Positions 1 to 6,252 are shown, counted from the first letter of the stretch. The stretch: 9,196 nt of DNA from JAWXVD01 sp044425705 (GCA_044425705.1 JAWXVD010000135.1:1-9196); one strand, 5' to 3'. The notes: generated from the letters alone by a model not told the origin. Program-made: numbers and translations.

Positions 1-1156
1 TAATGAATAGTGCAATCAATATCATCTGCGGTGCATTTAAAACCTTTAAAAATTCCGCTCCTTTTACTGCTAAAATTGTACCTAAGTTAGAATAATTAAA
101 AAAGGCAATAAACTGTGATGCAAAAAAGACTAACACCAAATATCCTGACATAGAACCAAATGATTTAGAAACCATATTCATTACATCACCATCGCTTTCA
201 ATGGTCTTTACTGTTTTTCCATAAATATATCCTGGGATAAAGAAAATAATAACAATAATCGGTACAATACCACTTCCCAAGAAAATCGTCTGCCCTAAAA
301 CAAAATATAGCCCGACTATCAATAATGCTCCAAAACCTAATCCAATCATAGCATTTCTTAATGCTTTTCTTTCTACATCTGTGATTTCTTCAAATTTTTC
401 TTCATAATCGCCTGTATATTTTCCAAGCCTTGGCTCTACAATCTTTTCTGTAACGAAAGTCCCAACAATTGTAATTAAGAAAGTAGACACAATCATAAAC
501 CAATAATTACCAAGTACCGATACCTCATATGAGGGATTGATAATATGAGCTGCCTCTTGGGTAAGTCCCGCTAATAAAGGGTCAAGCGAGCTAGGTAATA
601 AGTTAGCTGAAAACCCACCCGATACACCTGCAAATGCTGCTGCTAATCCTGCAATAGGATTTCTTCCAAACGAAATAAACACCATGGCTGCAAGGGGTGG
701 CAATACTACGTACCCTGCATCAGATGCTGCATTAGAAATAACTCCCAAAAACACAATCATCATTGTCACTAGTCTTGCTGGTGTTTTTGTAGCAACTACA
801 CGCAATCCTGTTCCGATAAATCCCGACTGCTCTGCCACACCAATACCCACCAATGCTACCAACACAGTACCTAAGGGTGCAAAAGAAGTAAAATTGGTTA
901 CTAAATTTGAAAATATATATTGTATTCCCTCTACTGATAATAAAGATTTTGCGCTTGCACTAATTTCACTTACCACATATACACCATCTACCTTGGTTAA
1001 TCCACTATAAGTAACAGACCAACCAAATACTGAACCAATTACAGAAACAACAGCAACAATGCCTGCCATCATTAAGAATAGTGTGCCTGGATGTGGCAAT
1101 TTATTTCCTACTAGCTCGATGAATCCTAAAAATCCACCTGTCTTTTTTTCATTCAT
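1..1156 (-). CDS. AbgT-family transporter, 5' portion (C-terminus off the window)
   Basis: A membrane transporter of the AbgT family, known for p-aminobenzoyl-glutamate (folate breakdown product) uptake and, in some members, sulfonamide efflux. Reading leftward from ATG 1154-1156, 385 codons are open to the window edge; family members are about 500 residues, so roughly a quarter is missing. The N-terminus (MNEKKTGGFLGFIELVGNKL) is the usual short cytoplasmic start before the first helix. The family signatures SNAASDAGYVVLPPLAA and FSANLLPSSLDPLLAG are present, and multiple hydrophobic helices alternate with one charged loop (EKIVEPRLGKYTGDYEEKFEE). GGAGAAG lies 6 bases before the start. It appears monocistronic at its 5' side, with its own promoter and hairpin-rich leader. 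The exact substrate cannot be read from sequence. The family call is firm; the symbol abgT is not assigned because many paralogues differ in substrate. Confidence 0.93.
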   Translation of the reverse strand, partial: MNEKKTGGFLGFIELVGNKLPHPGTLFLMMAGIVAVVSVIGSVFGWSVTYSGLTKVDGVYVVSEISASAKSLLSVEGIQYIFSNLVTNFTSFAPLGTVLVALVGIGVAEQSGFIGTGLRVVATKTPARLVTMMIVFLGVISNAASDAGYVVLPPLAAMVFISFGRNPIAGLAAAFAGVSGGFSANLLPSSLDPLLAGLTQEAAHIINPSYEVSVLGNYWFMIVSTFLITIVGTFVTEKIVEPRLGKYTGDYEEKFEEITDVERKALRNAMIGLGFGALLIVGLYFVLGQTIFLGSGIVPIIVIIFFIPGYIYGKTVKTIESDGDVMNMVSKSFGSMSGYLVLVFFASQFIAFFNYSNLGTILAVKGAEFLKVLNAPQMILIALFI

Positions 1157-1167
1157 AAATCTTCTCC

Positions 1168-1224
1168 ATTTCGAAGCATTTTTTGCTGAGAAACCTGACC
1201 TGAATTTCAGATTCAGGTCTAGAA
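1168..1224 (-). repeat. element A copy 1, in the abgT leader
   Basis: Related to 7722-7781. The stem is 1197-1205 with 1211-1219, a perfect 9-bp pair with 5-nt loop. Several sequence differences between the copies fall in the stem and leave most of it pairable, which suggests the fold, not just the sequence, is kept. It ends just before GGAGAAG of the transporter gene. Confidence 0.6.
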
Positions 1225-1292
1225 TAAGTAGTGTTTGTGATGCTTCGGCACAAACACTTGGATGAAAAATAAATTATCAAATTTATTTTTCA
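1197..1292 (-). promoter_or_regulatory. three consecutive hairpins in the abgT leader
   Basis: Three perfect inverted repeats lie between the predicted promoter and the start codon. They are 1263-1275 with 1280-1292 (13 bp, 4-nt loop), 1230-1239 with 1249-1258 (10 bp, 9-nt loop) and 1197-1205 with 1211-1219 (9 bp, 5-nt loop). None is followed by a T-run on the minus strand, so they do not look like intrinsic terminators. They may control mRNA stability, translation or attenuation. No named riboswitch class is recognised. Confidence 0.6.
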
Positions 1293-1293
1293 C
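1219..1293 (-). CDS. possible 24-codon leader ORF upstream of the AbgT-family gene
   Basis: A GTG-initiated ORF with a well placed ribosome binding site (GGAG followed by AAAGG directly before GTG 1291-1293). It runs 24 codons to TAG 1219-1221. The peptide begins VKNKFDNLFF and ends VPKHHKHYLF, so it has three His near its end. It starts about 15 bases after the predicted transcription start. The ORF spans two of the three leader hairpins, so its translation would affect their folding. Part of the coding appearance may simply come from the inverted repeats, and no homologue is recognised. Confidence 0.3.
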   Translation of the reverse strand: MKNKFDNLFFIQVFVPKHHKHYLF

Positions 1294-1314
1294 CCTTTCT
1301 CCTCGTATAATAAG

Positions 1315-1343
1315 TTTATAACCTTTTACTAAAAATCTGTCTA
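1315..1343 (-). promoter_or_regulatory. predicted sigma-A promoter of the AbgT-family gene
   Basis: On the minus strand, TAGACA (1338-1343) and TATAAA (1315-1320) are separated by exactly 17 bases. Transcription would begin near 1308, giving a leader of about 150 nt that holds the three hairpins and the small GTG ORF. One -35 mismatch and one -10 mismatch to consensus; placement relative to the gene is good. Confidence 0.5.
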
Positions 1344-1485
1344 CTTTTCAGTCCTATGAATCCCCACCTCTCGGTAAAGTTTGGCAACTGTAACTATGGT
1401 TCAATCTGAAAAGCAACAAAAGCTTTCCCATAATACCATGGATTAGGAAGATAGGGCAACTGTAAATACTGGAAGTTGCTAACAA
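1344..1485. other. intergenic stretch with an 11-bp direct repeat, nothing else assigned
   Basis: Between the phosphatase terminator and the abgT promoter there is no ORF I would support. GGCAACTGTAA occurs twice in the same orientation (1383-1393 and 1455-1465). A short hairpin, GCAACT with AGTTGC (1457-1462 and 1474-1479), overlaps the second copy. ATGGT/ACCAT (1396-1400, 1435-1439) could form a longer-range stem. It might be regulatory DNA upstream of the promoter or a decayed mobile-element end. Confidence 0.3.
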
Positions 1486-1530
1486 ATAAAAAGATTTGTT
1501 ATAGTTTTCACAATACTACAACAAATCTTT
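1486..1530 (-). terminator. intrinsic terminator after the inositol-phosphatase-like gene
   Basis: A perfect 11-bp inverted repeat (1490-1500 with 1520-1530) extends by four more pairs, one a G-U, inward. On the minus strand the stem is followed by CTTTTTATTTG, a good U-tract. It lies about 30 bases past the stop codon of the phosphatase gene and closes the 1561-4232 gene run. Confidence 0.8.
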
Positions 1531-1560
1531 CATAAATATTTTATCTAGTTTTATTATTTT

Positions 1561-2349
1561 TTATACATGTAAGTATGTCAATATTTTATCATGTAACAAC
1601 CCATTGGACGCAACTAATGCTGTATTTTTTGAAAATGGAATCATGTCGCCGTTCCAACTAGATATCTTCCCACCTGCTTCTGTCAAAATACAAGAAGACG
1701 CCGCATAATCCCATGGCTTCAATTCCCATTCAAAAAAGGCTTCTAACCTTCCTGCTGCCACAAAACATACATCCAAAGCAGAAGATCCAGAAATCCTAAG
1801 ATCTGTACATTCCAAATACACACTTTTATATATTTCAAAGTTTTTATCTGCTTTATCTTTATGGTAAGGTGCCGAACCTATGTTAATGAGACTTCTTTCT
1901 ATGTTATCACATAAAGACACATGAATTTGTTCCCCGTTAAGATATGCTCCTTCCCCTAGAGCACCTAAAAATGTTTCTTCTGTAAAAGGATTATATACTA
2001 TCCCGAAAATAATTCTTCCCTCTTCATATAAACCTAAAGATACTGCACTATGTTGATAATGATGAATTAGATTTGTGGTTCCATCTACTGGATCTAAAAT
2101 CCAATATGATTTTGTGGCATCAAAGGTTTCATTTTTCTGTTCTTCCGAAATAAAGTGTACCTGCGGATACCATTCTTTTAACGCTTCCTTCATTTTCGAT
2201 TCTATTGTGAAATCCACCTTTGTAACAAAATCAGCAGCACCTTTTACCGTGATATTTTCCACTTTATTTTCATCCATAAGAACAGTTTTCATCTCATGTA
2301 CTTTCTCTATTACATTCTTATACTTTTCACATATTCTTTGATAACTCAT
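1561..2349 (-). CDS. inositol monophosphatase family protein (IMPase/SuhB/CysQ-like phosphatase)
   Basis: A soluble Mg-dependent phosphatase of the inositol monophosphatase superfamily; members act on inositol phosphates, PAP (CysQ) or histidinol phosphate, and the substrate cannot be told here. Numbering from ATG 2347-2349 (262 aa, the usual family size), metal-site motifs are present in order: DFVTKVD (40-46), the SEE pair (Glu69-Glu70), DPVDGTT (86-92) and WD (213-214) followed by LTEAGG. The start is uncertain. The frame stays open upstream to GTG 2427, adding 26 mostly basic residues, but family homology begins at MSYQRI. Neither start has a good Shine-Dalgarno; AAAGG sits 12 bases before the ATG. 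It is the last gene before the terminator and follows the MBL-fold gene in the same direction. Confidence 0.92.
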   Translation of the reverse strand: MSYQRICEKYKNVIEKVHEMKTVLMDENKVENITVKGAADFVTKVDFTIESKMKEALKEWYPQVHFISEEQKNETFDATKSYWILDPVDGTTNLIHHYQHSAVSLGLYEEGRIIFGIVYNPFTEETFLGALGEGAYLNGEQIHVSLCDNIERSLINIGSAPYHKDKADKNFEIYKSVYLECTDLRISGSSALDVCFVAAGRLEAFFEWELKPWDYAASSCILTEAGGKISSWNGDMIPFSKNTALVASNGLLHDKILTYLHV

Positions 2350-2428
2350 TACTTTTTCTTGCCTTTCTAGTAATTTTTTTGTAACTCTTTTTAGTGGCTC
2401 TTCTTTCATTTCATAATATCTATTCACT

Positions 2429-2452
2429 CTATTGATTAATCTATTGATTACT
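2429..2452. repeat. tandem 12-bp duplication before the phosphatase gene
   Basis: CTATTGATTAAT (2429-2440) is followed immediately by CTATTGATTACT (2441-2452), 11 of 12 positions identical. It abuts the upstream GTG of the phosphatase reading frame. It looks like a recent local duplication; no function is proposed. Confidence 0.7.
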
Positions 2453-2482
2453 CGTTAACTTTTCAGCTAGAACAACAGATAC

Positions 2483-3526
2483 CTAAGAACCAGTCTGCCA
2501 AGTAGTGCTTGGCGACATATTCCATGTAATATTTTCTCCATCTGATGTAGCGACGATAACGCCTTGTTCATCTGTTCGAAATACCTCTATTTCATTTGTT
2601 CGTAATCGATTTAACACTTCTGAATGAGGGTGTCCATAACTATTGTCTTCACCACAACTGATTACCGCCCATTGAGGATCTATGGCTTCTACAAAAGCTT
2701 CTGATGATGAAGAACTACTGCCATGATGTCCCACTTGATATACATCTGCTTGCAAAGAAATACCTGTATCAAGCATATCTTCTTCTGCTTCTATTTCTGC
2801 ATCTCCTGTAAAAATAAAGGTACTCTCTCCATGGGTAAGTAAGATAGATACAGAATAATTATTTAAATTATCACCATAACCTGCTTCACTAGGTCCTAAA
2901 ATCACAAAAGAACTTGAACCAAAGGTATAGCTTTTTCCTACTACAGGTAATTCTACTTGATAATTTTTATTTTCCATTGTTTCATAAACATCATCATTAG
3001 TTTTTGTATCATATTCTACATTTGGTAGGATAACTGTTTCACAATCAAATTTATATAAAATCACATCAAGACCGCCAATATGATCTTCGTGTGGATGAGT
3101 TCCTATTACGTATTTCAATGTTTCCACACCTTGTTTTTCCAAATAATTTTGTACCGCTGTTCCCCGACTATTGTCTCCTGCATCAATCAACATAGCCTCT
3201 CCATCACAAATAAGTAAGGTGGCATCTCCTTGTCCTATATCAAGAAAATGAACCTCTAGCTCACCTTCTACTGGTCCTGTAATGTCCTCCGCTGTTAGAA
3301 CTGCGCCTTCTATATACTCTACACTTTCTGAAATCATATGATTAATTTCAGTAGGTTTCCATTGATACAACAAAACACTTCCAATGAATAGTAGGAGAAA
3401 TTGCATCAATATAGTCGCTCTTTTTTGTTTTTTAGTAGTTCTCCTTCTCTTGGTGTTTTTTCTTTTCCTATAAGTAGTTGGCTTTGTATTCAATCTTTTT
3501 TTTGATGTTCTTTTTCTTTTTGTCAT
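2483..3526 (-). CDS. membrane-anchored ComEC/Rec2-type metallo-beta-lactamase-fold protein
   Basis: A 347-residue stand-alone version of the hydrolase domain found at the C-terminus of the DNA-uptake channel ComEC. Residues 1-38 are extremely basic (runs of K and R). One hydrophobic segment follows (about 39-55), so by the positive-inside rule the catalytic domain should face outward. The domain opens with VHFLDIGQGDATLL (92-105). It has LIDAGD (113-118), the metal motif HPHEDH (His144, His146, Asp148, His149), FTGDAE (239-244), GHHGSS (266-271) and GHPH (298-301), so the metal-binding set looks intact. The start has GAAAGAAGATTT before ATG. Such proteins are annotated as extracellular nucleases or phosphodiesterases, but the substrate is not established from sequence. 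It sits 82 bp after the unknown gene and precedes the phosphatase. Confidence 0.9.
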   Translation of the reverse strand: MTKRKRTSKKRLNTKPTTYRKRKNTKRRRTTKKQKRATILMQFLLLFIGSVLLYQWKPTEINHMISESVEYIEGAVLTAEDITGPVEGELEVHFLDIGQGDATLLICDGEAMLIDAGDNSRGTAVQNYLEKQGVETLKYVIGTHPHEDHIGGLDVILYKFDCETVILPNVEYDTKTNDDVYETMENKNYQVELPVVGKSYTFGSSSFVILGPSEAGYGDNLNNYSVSILLTHGESTFIFTGDAEIEAEEDMLDTGISLQADVYQVGHHGSSSSSSEAFVEAIDPQWAVISCGEDNSYGHPHSEVLNRLRTNEIEVFRTDEQGVIVATSDGENITWNMSPSTTWQTGS

Positions 3527-3567
3527 AAATCTTCTTTCTTTTGCCTCAAAATCTAGTCAACTCAAAA

Positions 3568-3594
3568 TGACAACCAACACACAGTTGATTGTCA
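3568..3594 (-). promoter_or_regulatory. hairpin between the unknown gene and the MBL-fold gene
   Basis: An 11-bp stem with one wobble (3568-3578 with 3584-3594, 5-nt loop) lies just after the stop of the 3609-3959 gene. On the minus strand it is followed by only ATTTT, so it would be at best a weak terminator or a processing/stability hairpin that tunes expression of the downstream MBL-fold gene. Confidence 0.45.
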
Positions 3595-3608
3595 CTGTAA
3601 CTGTTATA

Positions 3609-3959
3609 TTAAATATACTGTAAGGCTTCCAAATGTTTTTCTTCTTGTTCTTCTATTCTTCTTGTAATTTCATCTGGTAAATTCTGCATTACTACTTCAA
3701 AATTAAATTCATAAATATCTTGCTTAGCCATATAATCATTTACAATATCATACTTCCAATCCTTTTGCAAATATTCATATAGCTCCTTTGGCGTTTTACA
3801 AACAACAGCCGATTCTACTACACCATCTCTACCAACATACTGAAATAAAATATAACCAAATGACGCATCATATGCGTAATAAAAATCCTCTTTCAACAGT
3901 ATTACATCGTAAAATATTCCCAATATTTTCTTACACTTTTCTACATCTCTTATTTCCAT
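3609..3959 (-). CDS. hypothetical protein, 116 aa
   Basis: I do not recognise this family. The 116-residue product is acidic, has no signal peptide or membrane segment and is probably cytoplasmic. It has many aromatic residues in the middle (DFYYAYDASFGYILFQYVG), a segment resembling a small beta-sheet followed by a helix (TPKELYEYLQKDW), and a charged C-terminal helix rich in E and R (DEITRRIEEQEEKHLEAL). GGAGAAGGGG 5 bases before ATG 3959 is a strong ribosome binding site, which supports a real gene. It lies 78 bp after the DUF6472 gene and is probably co-transcribed with it. Small proteins of this sort often pair with DUF6472 only by genome neighbourhood; no function is inferred. Confidence 0.75.
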   Translation of the reverse strand: MEIRDVEKCKKILGIFYDVILLKEDFYYAYDASFGYILFQYVGRDGVVESAVVCKTPKELYEYLQKDWKYDIVNDYMAKQDIYEFNFEVVMQNLPDEITRRIEEQEEKHLEALQYI

Positions 3960-4037
3960 AAAAACCCCTTCTCCAAGGTTTGATGTGTTTTAAGTATCAT
4001 AGCCCCCTTTAGAAATCTATTTTTCAGCCATATAATG

Positions 4038-4232
4038 TTACATTTGCTTTCGTACTACTTTATACTCATCACCATCTCTATAATAAGGACAATGATCCAT
4101 TGTAGAGCCTAAAAAACGCTCCATTTCATCTTCATCTAAATTCATATCGCAAACATAATATTCATAATCTTCATCATATTCATAATTTGCACAATACTCA
4201 CACATAGTCGCATCTGCCATTATAATATCCAT
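4038..4232 (-). CDS. DUF6472-type small four-Cys protein
   Basis: A 64-residue acidic protein that matches my memory of the Lachnospiraceae DUF6472 family: an early CxxC (Cys11, Cys14), a Tyr/Asp/Glu-rich segment (DEDYEYYVC), the block NLDEDEMERFL, then HCPYYRDGDEYKVVRKQM at the end. Four cysteines (11, 14, 28, 48) suggest a structural metal site, probably zinc; that is inference. The frame has GTG at 4233-4235 directly before ATG 4230-4232. ATG is chosen because GGGA lies at normal spacing from it, although an inner ATG at residue 5 or 10 is possible. It is the first gene after a good promoter. Function is unknown. Confidence 0.85.
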   Translation of the reverse strand: MDIIMADATMCEYCANYEYDEDYEYYVCDMNLDEDEMERFLGSTMDHCPYYRDGDEYKVVRKQM

Positions 4233-4264
4233 CACTTTCCCAAATAGAATCTGTTACTTCATAA

Positions 4265-4293
4265 AGTATACCATGTAGAATTCAATCTTTCAA
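4265..4293 (-). promoter_or_regulatory. predicted sigma-A promoter of the DUF6472 gene run
   Basis: On the minus strand TTGAAA (4288-4293) and TATACT (4265-4270) are 17 bases apart, with one mismatch each to consensus. Transcription would begin near 4258, about 25 bases before the start codon, and could read through to the terminator at 1486-1530. Confidence 0.7.
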
Positions 4294-4423
4294 TCCAAAA
4301 TACACGCTAATCACATGCCATTTTTCCAAAAAACACACTTCACTCGTATCTCTAAGTATAATATCATTGATGCTCATAGGCATAAATTAATTACAGCTAC
4401 ATGCCATTCATGGCCATTTAACA
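4294..4423. other. intergenic DNA with no supported gene
   Basis: AT-rich spacer between the DUF6472 promoter and the long hairpin. It holds a short inverted repeat (GCCAT near 4403, ATGGC near 4410) and no ORF with a ribosome binding site. Nothing further is supported. Confidence 0.4.
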
Positions 4424-4505
4424 GAAAAAGATGCTTAATGCTATAGGTTCCAAGACAATTTGCGATGAGCATGTCTAGGAACCTATAGCATTAATCATCT
4501 TTTTC
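4424..4505 (-). terminator. very long bidirectional terminator hairpin after the PfoR-family gene
   Basis: The stem pairs 4424-4433 with 4496-4505 (10 bp), has one mismatch (4434/4495), then pairs 4435-4451 with 4478-4494 (17 bp, perfect). The 26-nt loop holds a further 5-bp stem (4453-4457 with 4472-4476). A T5 tract lies in the outer arm on either strand, so it can terminate both ways. It begins 24 bases past the PfoR-family stop codon. At 28 positions per arm it is much longer than a normal terminator. Confidence 0.85.
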
Positions 4506-4529
4506 GTCACCCTACCATGATTTTTACAT

Positions 4530-5597
4530 TTACACTTCTAGTTTCATATCTCCTTCTTTGATCCACTGTTTCTTTCTCATGAATTCAGATATCCCTAGTG
4601 CCAAAATAGCAGGCAATAAAATTTGAATGATTATAATCTTCATTAAAATCGTGAAAGGGCTACCACCTTCTGCTACCATTGTTTGATAAGAATTAATCTG
4701 TCCTACCAATCCTGCTGTTCCCATACCTGAACCAGTTGCATTATTTGTCATACCAAAAACTAAAGTTGAAATTGGTCCTAAAATCGCACTTGTAATGATT
4801 GCTGGCAACCAAATAATTGGTTTTTTTACTATATTTCCAATTTGTAACATGCTGGTCCCTAGTCCTTGTGCTAATAAACCATTAACCTTGTTTTCTCTAT
4901 AAGAAGCCACAGCAAATCCCACCATATTGGCACAACATCCAACAGTAGCTGCTCCTGCTGCCAATCCTGATAATCCTAAAATAATACCTAAAGCTGCCGA
5001 ACTAATTGGAAGTGTTAGCACAATACCCATCAAAACAGAAACAATGATTCCCATTAAGAATGGTGCTTGTATAGTTCCCCAGTTAATCACTTCTCCTAAC
5101 CATATCATAAAACTTGAAATTGGTGGTCCAAAAATCAATCCTATACATGATCCAGATACAATACAAACAAATGGTGTTACTAAAATATCCACCTTTGTTT
5201 TTTGAGAAACAAGTTTTCCCATATATACACAAACCATGACAGCAATAAATGCACCTAAAGGCTCCCCAGGTCCTGACAAAACAATGGCACCGTCCACATA
5301 AACTGTACCTGCAATAATTTTACTTGCAAAAGCACCAACCATACCCGCTGTAATTGTTGATGCACAAACCAATGGACTACATTTGAACTTTATTGCTACA
5401 CCACAACCGATACCTGCGCCAGTGACAGCAGAAGCAACTTTTCCTATTAAACAAATATATTCTCCCATTTGACCAGGAATCAAACTACCAATTTGATAGA
5501 TTATGGTTCCTATAATTAATGTAGCAAATAAACCACTTGCCATTCCACTTAAACCGTCTATAAATATTTCACGTAATAATTTTTTTAAGATTTTCAT
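4530..5597 (-). CDS. PfoR-family / PTS_EIIC_2-type membrane protein
   Basis: An integral membrane protein of about 355 residues, with roughly nine or ten hydrophobic, Gly- and Ala-rich segments. The N-terminal block LLREIFIDGLSGMASGLFATLIIGTI (given in two parts: LLREIFIDGLSGMA and SGLFATLIIGTI) is typical of the family that includes the Clostridium perfringens PfoR protein and PF13303 (PTS_EIIC_2). Despite the EIIC name, no EIIA or EIIB gene is nearby, so a phosphotransferase role is not supported here; a transporter or regulator is possible. ATG 5595-5597 is chosen because GAGGAG (5608-5613) lies 10 bases upstream. An in-frame ATG at 5613-5615, with AAGGA very close, would add six residues. 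The gene is followed by the long hairpin terminator and preceded by a structured leader. Confidence 0.87.
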   Translation of the reverse strand: MKILKKLLREIFIDGLSGMASGLFATLIIGTIIYQIGSLIPGQMGEYICLIGKVASAVTGAGIGCGVAIKFKCSPLVCASTITAGMVGAFASKIIAGTVYVDGAIVLSGPGEPLGAFIAVMVCVYMGKLVSQKTKVDILVTPFVCIVSGSCIGLIFGPPISSFMIWLGEVINWGTIQAPFLMGIIVSVLMGIVLTLPISSAALGIILGLSGLAAGAATVGCCANMVGFAVASYRENKVNGLLAQGLGTSMLQIGNIVKKPIIWLPAIITSAILGPISTLVFGMTNNATGSGMGTAGLVGQINSYQTMVAEGGSPFTILMKIIIIQILLPAILALGISEFMRKKQWIKEGDMKLEV

Positions 5598-5629
5598 TCC
5601 TTTTCCACTCCTCATTTTTCCTTATATTT

Positions 5630-5735
5630 CAGTTCTGTAATTTCACTTGGTTATCAGATTAAAATCACAGGTACGTCTGGTAGACTTCATTTTCCCGCCA
5701 TCTGTAATATCACCTGTCTTGTCAGACAATCTATA
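5630..5735 (-). promoter_or_regulatory. structured leader of the PfoR-family gene, related to the cysK leader
   Basis: The minus-strand leader holds several inverted repeats. ACAGGT near 5731 can pair with ACCTGT near 5669. GTCT-acc-AGAC forms a short hairpin near 5675-5685. GTGATTTTA (about 5659-5667) can pair with TGAAATTAC (about 5637-5645), with two wobbles. The last pair is closely related in sequence and spacing to a hairpin in the cysK leader (8799-8830). No known riboswitch class is recognised and no U-tract follows. Confidence 0.5.
5643..5690 (-). CDS. possible 15-aa leader peptide MKSTRRTCDFNLITK
   Basis: A short ORF from ATG 5688-5690 to TGA 5643-5645, with GGCGGG three bases upstream, lies 45 bases before the PfoR-family start. 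Its C-terminal half, CDFNLITK, is matched in a different leader, that of cysK, by the in-frame string CDFTLASK followed by TGA. This recurrence is the main reason to list it. It could instead be a by-product of a shared RNA hairpin. Confidence 0.35.
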   Translation of the reverse strand: MKSTRRTCDFNLITK

Positions 5736-5773
5736 CTCTAACATAATACAAGAAAAGATGCAAGATTTTCTTC

Positions 5774-6247
5774 TTATATTGCTTTGAAATTCAAAGTAAT
5801 ATAATCTGTAACCATGGCAACATATTCCGAATTAGATAATATAGTTTTAGAATGGATGATTTTTTTACCAAACACTCTTTTTTTATAGGTTATCTCACCA
5901 CTTTGCAAACTTTTATAGATTGCTTCTCTCATGGCATGTTCTACTTTGCTTGGTGTTGTTTGATATTGCATGGCTATATGAGGATAAATATCTTTCGTTA
6001 TATTCTCCACTATTCCCTCATTCATAATGCATATGCGTACTGCTATAATTGTATATAGATAGCCTAATAAATGTGTCGGCATACCAAGCTTCTTCAATGT
6101 ATTTGAGATGATACATTCCTGTGATGAATCATCTACCACTTGCTCTGAAAGAATGACCTCTGTTGTTATGTTCCTCTGTATCAATTTGCATAATGACCAT
6201 ATTTGTTCCTGCTCCAAATCTGCTACTTGAATATTAATATTTTTCAT
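5774..6247 (-). CDS. Spo0A C-terminal-domain protein lacking a receiver domain
   Basis: A 157-residue DNA-binding protein. Residues about 45-157 align with the Spo0A effector domain: NTLKKLGMPTHLLGYLYT matches the start of the sigma-A-contacting domain, then ITKDIYPHIAMQYQTTPSKVE, and SNSEYVAMVTDYI at the end. The putative recognition helix reads SKVEHAMREAI, where Spo0A has SRVERAIRHAI, so one base-contacting Arg position appears to be His. The first 44 residues are too short for a phosphoacceptor domain and carry no DD...D...K pattern, so it would not be controlled by the normal phosphorelay. ATG 6245-6247 is chosen because GGAGG (6253-6257) lies exactly 5 bases upstream; an ATG at 6257-6259 overlaps that site. 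It is divergent from an XRE regulator and may share its operator. Targets could include 0A-box-like sites; this is inference. Confidence 0.88.
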   Translation of the reverse strand: MKNINIQVADLEQEQIWSLCKLIQRNITTEVILSEQVVDDSSQECIISNTLKKLGMPTHLLGYLYTIIAVRICIMNEGIVENITKDIYPHIAMQYQTTPSKVEHAMREAIYKSLQSGEITYKKRVFGKKIIHSKTILSNSEYVAMVTDYITLNFKAI

Positions 6248-6252
6248 TTGTT

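Noticed and set aside
684..1265. Plus-strand reading frames at 684-1010 and 1059-1265
   Set aside because: They lie antisense to the AbgT-family transporter and its leader, have no ribosome binding site and no recognisable domain.
1344..1480. Riboswitch (c-di-GMP-I, THF or T-box) upstream of abgT
   Set aside because: Some strings look similar (AGTTGCCAAA, GAGGTGGGG), but the conserved cores of these classes are absent and the stretch lies upstream of the predicted promoter.
3960..4037. Separate promoter for the 3609-3959 gene
   Set aside because: A TATGAT-like -10 is present, but no acceptable -35 lies at 16-18 bases; co-transcription with the DUF6472 gene is simpler.
5745..5773. Terminator directly after the Spo0A-like gene
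   Set aside because: AAGAAAA can pair with TTTTCTT, but the stem is short and all A-T except one pair, so it is too weak to call.
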